Of a stretch of 64,000 nt of DNA, positions 58,215 through 64,000 are shown in pieces. Origin of the DNA: Shiraia sp. slf14 (taxonomy: Eukaryota; Ascomycota; Dothideomycetes; Pleosporales; Shiraiaceae); contig AXZN01000045.1 in NCBI GenBank assembly GCA_000498155.1, forward strand, positions 310,001 to 374,000, in the 5' to 3' direction. Under the pieces are notes generated by a model, which saw only the letters and a program-made list of their open reading frames with translations, was not told where the DNA came from and made no database searches. The stretch's first letter is position 1. Each line of letters opens with the position of its first letter. A program made the translations under genes and the position numbers.

Positions 58215-58591
58215 TCATAGCATTTAAGTACTAGCCGAATGAAGTGCTTATGTTATTGATAAATGTTGGATTGAAGTAGAATTGCACGTGCTCACGTGCT
58301 CACGCGACACGAACGATAACGTTCAATTATCACCGGCCCTTCGGCCCAATAGAGATGAGACGATTGATAGATTGTGGCGCCCCCACCTTCTACAATTCGC
58401 GCCACAAGATCTGGACTACTGCGTACCTAGGTAGTATGTGTAACGGCGCCGCCATAGGCGGGGTAGCTATCTGCTCACCACCTTTGATCTTAACTACCAA
58501 AAGTGCTTCTGCAACCTCAATTGTCTAAGACATTAGACCGATCTCAGTCGTACTTGCACATATCCCATATCGTATACTCAAGGCACAAATT
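58215..58591. promoter_or_regulatory. Upstream region of the hxnM-like gene with GATA sites
   Basis: 377 bases. HGATAR-type sites: TGATAA at 58257-58262, CGATAA at 58314-58319 and the reverse-strand CTATCT at 58467-58472. Two overlapping CACGTG-type E-boxes lie at about 58286-58298. A regulatory role is inferred from consensus only. Confidence 0.4.
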
Positions 58592-59768
58592 ATGGGGAAG
58601 AAAAAGGTACTCGTTAGCTATGGTGTCGATATTGATGCTGTAGCTGGATGGTTGGGCTCGTATGGAGGGGAGGACTCTACAAGTGACATCAGCAGAGGTG
58701 CATTTTCAGAACGAGCAATTCTACAACGATAATTGACAAAGTACAGGCCTCTGGGCAGGGACGGTTGGAACACAGCGTCTTTTGAAGCTCTTTGACAAAT
58801 ACAAAATCAAAGCAACCTGGTTTATCCCAGGTACACCCACCACACTATCATAACGACTTTTCCATACTTACACATCCAGGCCACTCTCTCGAAACCTTCC
58901 CTGAAGACTGCGCAGCAATCCGCGACTCAGGCCACGAAATCGGCCTACATGGCTACTCCCACGAGAACCCCGTCGACATGACCTTCGAACAACAACGCGA
59001 CGTCCTCGACAAAACCTACAAAATGCTGACTGAATTCTGTGGCAAACCTCCCCGCGGTTCTGTAGCCCCATGGTGGGAAACCTCCAAGGAAGGCTGCGAC
59101 CTCCTCCTCTCCTACGGCATCGAATACGACCACTCCATGTCCCACGAAGACCACCGCTGCTACTGGCTGCGCACAGGCGACGCATGGACAAAGATCGATT
59201 ACACGAAGCAAGCAAAAGATTGGATGAAGCCACTAGTCAAGGGTCAGGATACTGGGCTTGTGGAAATTCCCGGGTCGTGGTATATTGACGATTTGCCGCC
59301 TATGATGTTTATCAAGAAGAGTGCGAATAGCCATGGCTTTGTGAATCCGAGAGATGTGGAGCAGATTTGGATGGATCATTTTGATTATTTTTATAGGGAG
59401 TATGATGAGTTTGTTTTTCCGATGACGATTCATCCGGATGTCAGTGGGAGGCCGCATGTTTTGCTTATGCATGAGAGGTATGACCATTCCCATTTTACTC
59501 CCATTTTACTTCCTGTATTCCCTTTTGAGCAAAAGAAAGGAAAGCAGATTGTTCGGAAGATGCTAATCAGCGCAGAATCATCGAGCATATCAACAAACAT
59601 GAAGGCGTGGAGTGGGTTACGATGGAGCAAATGGCAGACGATTTCAAGAAGAATAACCCTGTGCCTCAGGGCGCGAAGATGCCTGCAAAAAGAGGCGAGA
59701 TATTGAAGCTACAAAAGGAAGGAAAGGCGTATTCAGCATTCGAATACAATGGGCCTATTTTTGAGTAA
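58592..59768 (+). CDS. hxnM: CE4/NodB-fold hydrolase, HxnM-like cyclic imide hydrolase
   Basis: Four exons (58592-58697, 58747-58830, 58880-59477, 59576-59768) encode 326 residues. It opens with VSYGVDIDAVAGWLGSYGGE, followed by TWFIPGHSLETFPED, EIGLHGYSHENP (His pair of the CE4 metal site), GSVAPWWETS and PMTIHPDVSGRP. These blocks match the HpPgdA/PuuE-like branch of the polysaccharide-deacetylase family, whose members often hydrolyse cyclic amides or imides rather than chitin. No secretion signal is present, which fits a cytosolic metabolic enzyme. HxnM opens a hydroxylated glutarimide ring upstream of HxnN; the adjacent amidase supports that role. Intact. Confidence 0.87.
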
Positions 59769-60462
59769 TTTGCATAGTTGAAATTAAAGCCATGACTACA
59801 ATCCAATTACTCCAACACCACATCTCCCAACCCTCCCCTCTCAATCTTCCCACTTATCTACCTTCTTTTCCCTTCGCTGAGCCATTTCCCATGCATGATA
59901 TCGATGCCTCGCATTGAACTTAATCCCAAATCGGAACCATCGGAACCCATCTACCAATCCGCCCTCTTCCTCTTCCACCCCCAACCCTACGAAGCGCATT
60001 TCCCCGCACTATCTACACAAGTACACAGCATACACGCACATGCCCATCGCTCCCCCACTCTTGCACACTCAGCTCAACCCGCCACCTGCACTCGTCCCTC
60101 GCAGCCAATTACTCGCCACAGGTCCACGTCGACCTGCGCGCCGCTAGGGTGATAAGCCATGGTGTCGGGAATAGTGCTGTATGATTGTAGTAGGTGGTGG
60201 TTGATATGCAGGGCATGGAGGGGGGAGGGGAGGGCATATGATGACGAAGGAGGGAGGTGATTGAGTTTGTATTTATTTAACGCGTGGGAATGAAAGGTTG
60301 GGATGTTTGATACAATTGACTTTTATCTTGATTTTAGATACTCACATTTCCATTTTCCATTTTCTACATTCTTGTCCAGTTGAGCTGAATCTTGCTTTCA
60401 CCTCCAACTCACCAAGTAGGCCGAAGAAGGCAGTGAAAGACATCAGTGAACCACAACTCACC
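59769..60462. other. Intergenic, upstream of the hxnX-like gene
   Basis: About 690 bases, C/T-rich between 59800 and 60130. Short Pro/Ser-rich frames there have no motif. No gene is supported. Confidence 0.45.
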
Positions 60463-62233
60463 ATGCCATCCTACCCACCAATCCCCACCCCCCAACACCG
60501 CGACCCAGATTCAAAACTCTCCGTTCGTCTCCTTTTTCTCACTTTCCTCCCCACCCCTTTCCCCTCCCCCCCGTCACCTCATTCACCATCTCGCCATTCT
60601 CCTACCCACACTCACACCCCCTTCAGATCCTAATAATCGGCGCCGGCCTCGGCGGCCTCTCCGCCGCCCTCTCCCTCCTCCTCTCGGGCCACACCGTCCT
60701 AATCCTCGAATCCACACCCACCATCTCAGAGATCGGCGCCGGAATTCAATGCCTGCCCAACGCCACCCGCATCCTTCTCTCCTGGGGCTTGGGGCCTGCG
60801 CTCGCGCCGCATGCTACAAGGCCCAGGATGTGCAATATGCGGAGTTGGAAGGGGGAGGTGCTGAGTAGGATGGATTTTTGGGAGTATGAAGAGGCTTTGG
60901 CGGGGGATAGGGATGGGACGGATGGGAATGGGGAAAAGGGGGAGAGAGCGCCGTTTTGGGATTTTCATAGAGCGGAGTTACAAGCTGCTTTACTGGGGAG
61001 GGTGAGGAGCTTGGGTGGGAGGGTGGTTACGGGGGGGAGGGTTGTTGATGTTGTTACTAATTACTCTTCCTCTTCTACTTCTACTTCTTCCTCATTATCT
61101 GGGGAGGCAAGGGAAGAGGGTTATTCGTCAGCGACGGCGATATGTGCGGACGGTCGAAGATTCACAGCGGATCTTGTGGTGGGTGCGGATGGGATCAATT
61201 CAAGGTGTAGAGAGGTGTTGCTGGGGAGGAGGGATCCGCCGGTTTTGACGGGCGATTTGGCGTATCGGTTGTTGTTGAATACGGAGGATATGATGAGGGA
61301 TGAGGAGTTGAGGGGCTTGGTGGAGGATCCGCAGGTGAATTATTGGATTGGGCCTGGGATGCATGCTGGTGAGTTCATATTCATGTTCAATTTACTTCTC
61401 ATATCTTCATTTACATTTATTGGTTTCATCCTCGTGGATGTGATCATCAGTGACACTCAATCAGTGGGAAAGTTCGAAAAGAGGTAAATACTAACCAGAA
61501 ATAATCAGTGAACTACATCCTCCGCACCGGAAAACTCTTCAACATGGTCCTCCTCGTCCCCGATGACCTCCCCCCTTCAACCAACACGCTCGCCGGCAAC
61601 GTCTCCGAAATGCGCTCCCTCTTCACACACTGGGACCCCGTTATCCGAAAACTCCTCGCACTCTGCACCTCCGTCTCCAAATGGCGCCTAATGATCCGCC
61701 CTAGCTTAAACCCCTCGTGGTCCCACCCCTCCGCTGCATTTACGATGTTAGGCGACGCCGCACACGCGACGTTGCCGTACCTTGCATCCGGCGCGGGTAT
61801 GAGTATCGAGGACGGGCATGTGTTAGGCTTGTGTTTGGGGAAGATTAAAGGGAAGAGTGTGGCGGAGAAGAGGATGGCGTTGGAGGTGTATGAGAGGTGT
61901 AGGAGGGCGAGGACGGAAAAGGTGGTGGAGAGAGGGAATGTGCAGCAGTATCTGTATCATGTGGACGATGGGCCTGAGCAACGGGAGAGGGATGAGCGGT
62001 TGAAGGCGTTTGGAGAGTTTAATGGGAGGGGAAGGGTGGGGGAGAAGGAGTTTAAGGAAAAGGAGTTGAAGGTGGGAGAAGATCCGTTGGCGTGGCGGTG
62101 GGGAGGTGTGGGGAGTTGGCTGTTGACGTATCGTTGTGAGGAGGATGTCGAGAGGAGGTGGAGGGAGGTGGAAGGGGAGATGAGTATGAGGGGTGGGAGA
62201 AGGGAGGAAGAAAGTATCAGGGCGGTGTTGTAG
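60463..62233 (+). CDS. hxnX: Salicylate-hydroxylase-type FAD monooxygenase, HxnX-like
   Basis: Three exons (60463-60522, 60627-61368, 61509-62233) encode 508 residues. The FAD-binding Rossmann motif ILIIGAGLGGLSAALSLL lies at about residue 21 and ends in the Glu of LILES. LVVGADGINSRCRE is the DG motif and MLGDAAHATLPYLASGAGM is the GD motif. Residues about 150-170 form a Ser/Thr-rich low-complexity loop. This group hydroxylates aromatic acids with decarboxylation. HxnX turns 6-hydroxynicotinate into 2,5-dihydroxypyridine, by analogy with bacterial NicC. It has a strongly G-rich coding strand in exon 2. Convergent with the transporter gene. Confidence 0.86.
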
Positions 62234-62387
62234 GTTGTTTCGGTTGTAAGAAGGCTATTTATGAGGTATATATTATAATTATATTTACTACAGTGAATAT
62301 TCACACTTGAGGGGTTCTAAGAGTCCCTATTGACAGTGATAATTATTGCTCCACGCTTTCTTTTAAGCTTCAGTCATTTGAAATTAC

Positions 62388-63975
62388 CTAAAGCATATAC
62401 TTGAATAGAGGGCTCTTATCGCCAAGCTTATCGAGTTGCTCGTTAGTGTGAATTTGTCTCACCTCTTCTTCGCTGATCGCCTCCTTCTGCTTATTGCGTA
62501 TGTTTAGCATGAACTCAAGAACCAACGAAGTTGCGAGACCGAGGCAAATGAAGCCCAATGAGACCCCATATCCGGTTTGATATCTGGGCGCCTCCTTATC
62601 GAGAAAGATGTTTGTGCCGACCAAACTGCCAACATTGCCAGCTGCAAGTGTCCATGCCAGGCTGATGCAACGCTTCCAAGATGGTGCAAGGTTATTACCC
62701 GTCCAGGCGCTTATACAAGGTAGAATTGGGTAGGTTCCAATCTGAGCAAGTATAATGGCGAAATAGAGTGCACCGACGTTCTCTTTGATTCGTGTTGCGA
62801 GTGAGAAAAGCACGGCGAGAGCGACGGTGAGTATGACAAGTGGGCCTGCTATGAACGGGAGACGCCACTTGAATCGATCGGACATTCTTCCTGTCAACCA
62901 TGCTGCAATACCACCGCAGAAGTAAGGCGGGATAGTTAATAACTGTGCAGTGGAAGAGGTGAAGCCAAGCTGTTTGATGATCTGAGGCATCGTAAATTTG
63001 AACGCAGCGTTAGGAACGGAGTTTGCCCATGCCATGATGATACCAGCCATAACTTTCCAGTCAAAGATCGCATTGAAGAACAACTCCCACGAAAACTTGT
63101 CACCCTCTTCTGTCGATGTTATAACACCGTCGGCGATTAGCCTGGTGCGGATAAAGAGTCTCTCATCGTCCGGGAGCCACTTTGCGCGTTCTGGGCCGTC
63201 CACGATCAAGAAGGGAACAATCAATCCAACACCAACGGTTACGGCGCCCTCGATTAGAAAGATCCATCGCCATCCTGCAATACCATGTGCGCCATCTAAT
63301 TTTGCGATCGCAAAAGCCAGAAGACCTGAGAATGCACCAGAGAAGGCAGAAGCGGTGTAGAATAGTGCAAGGCGTTGTTGCACTTCGTTACGCTTGTATC
63401 ATGATGTGATGATGAAAACAGCTCCAGGAAAGAATCCTGCTTCGCATAATCCAAGTACCACACGACATGCTATCAAGCCTTTAAAGTTCTTGACAACACC
63501 CATGCACGTCATGACAATACCCCAAGCAAGGATCAGGAAGGAGAGCCAGATGCTAGGTCGAACGCGTTTCAAGACCATGTTCGAAGGGATTTCTAAACTT
63601 CGTTAGATGGTGTAAGGTGATGATATAGATGAGCACGTACCAAAAATGATATATGGAACGAAGAAGATGGTAGTCGCAATATTGTATTGATTACCAGTAA
63701 GACCCAAATCTTTGTCCATGCCCTCGATCTTTGCGTTACCTATGTTTGCGCGATCAATATGTGACAGGAGGTAAAGGACAGCCATGATGGGAACCAGGCG
63801 AATGTCGATTTATTGCCACTCTGTCAGCATGTCGTTCCATACACTCATAATTCATGCAGCATACCTTCCACAACACTTTCTTGCAGGGCTCTCCTTCATA
63901 TTTGGCCAATATCTCCTGGGCCTGTGAGGCCTCTTCGAGACGAAGGTCAGCTTCCTTCTTGATACTTTCTGCCAT
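62388..63975 (-). pseudogene. MFS anion:cation-symporter-type transporter, two lesions
   Basis: The residues match the Dal5/Tna1-like ACS family: HIDRANIGNAKIEGM in TM1, EIPSNMVLKRVRP, CEAGFFPGAVF in TM4, and LDKEAPRYQTGYG near the C-terminus, about 500 residues in all. Two lesions are seen. First, an in-frame TGA at 63401-63399 stands where the family has Trp (the reading is ITS-stop-YKRNEVQQR). Second, the first intron (donor about 63864) lacks a usable acceptor: the in-phase site reads CAATAA, where CAATAG would join cleanly to IDIRLVP at about 63809. The second intron (about 63650-63605) is normal. In hxn clusters such transporters (HxnZ/HxnP) import nicotinate or derivatives. As written, only a fragment could be made unless the TGA is read through. 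Confidence 0.82.
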
Positions 63976-64000
63976 GGCGCTTCCTGCGTTCCGGTACTGT

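Noticed and set aside
62388..63975. Repeat-induced point mutation as the cause of the transporter lesions
   Set aside because: The changed cytosines on the plus strand are in CpC and CpT contexts, not the preferred CpA, and the rest of the gene is not saturated with changes.
1..64000. CRISPR arrays, bacterial operons, rRNA or intact transposons
   Set aside because: No regular spaced repeats, no ribosome-binding-site-led operons, no rRNA-like blocks and no transposase or reverse-transcriptase motifs were seen.

Overview
The window is nuclear DNA of a filamentous ascomycete (Pezizomycotina, most likely a Dothideomycete). Genes are spaced and monocistronic on both strands. They carry short 45-110 nt GT-AG introns, plus at least two apparent GC-AG introns. 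The families are fungal: a Rim15-type kinase, an Ams1-type mannosidase, a SEC9 SNARE, HET and NB-ARC/TPR proteins, DUF6601, and C2H2 plus fungal_trans regulators. No prokaryotic genes, rRNA, tRNA, CRISPR array or intact transposon was seen.

Layout. 1-11 kb holds the 3' end of an M14 carboxypeptidase, a TauD-type dioxygenase relative whose iron and 2-oxoglutarate ligands look lost, a HET-domain protein, an APH-type kinase and two or three small hypothetical genes. 11.3-14.2 kb is a long gene-poor stretch with a short upstream ORF, leading into a 1,959-residue Rim15-like kinase (14.2-20.2 kb). 20.9-24.3 kb is a GH38 alpha-mannosidase with an apparent frameshift. 24.8-34.9 kb holds the t-SNARE SEC9, a nucleotide-sugar 4,6-dehydratase, a DUF6601 membrane protein and a fungal NLR of alpha/beta-hydrolase, NB-ARC and TPR domains. 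This is an unusual candidate SEC9/NLR allorecognition neighbourhood. 36-42 kb carries a P450, a C2H2 factor and a zinc alcohol dehydrogenase.

42.8-64.0 kb reads as a nicotinate-catabolism (hxn-type) cluster. It contains a C2H2/fungal_trans regulator (hxnR-like), a molybdenum hydroxylase (hxnS/hxA-like), an Old Yellow Enzyme (hxnT-like), a phenol-2-monooxygenase-type flavoprotein (hxnV-like), an amidase (hxnN-like), a CE4-fold cyclic imide hydrolase candidate (hxnM-like), a salicylate-hydroxylase-type flavoprotein (hxnX-like) and an MFS transporter. The transporter carries two inactivating lesions. In the expected scheme, nicotinate is hydroxylated by the Mo-enzyme, hydroxylated and decarboxylated by HxnX, processed by HxnT and HxnV to a cyclic imide, opened by HxnM and deamidated by HxnN. 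No hxnW-like SDR or hxnY-like dioxygenase is visible here.

Exon boundaries were placed by eye from splice motifs and reading-frame continuity. Family assignments rest on recognised motifs, with no database search.
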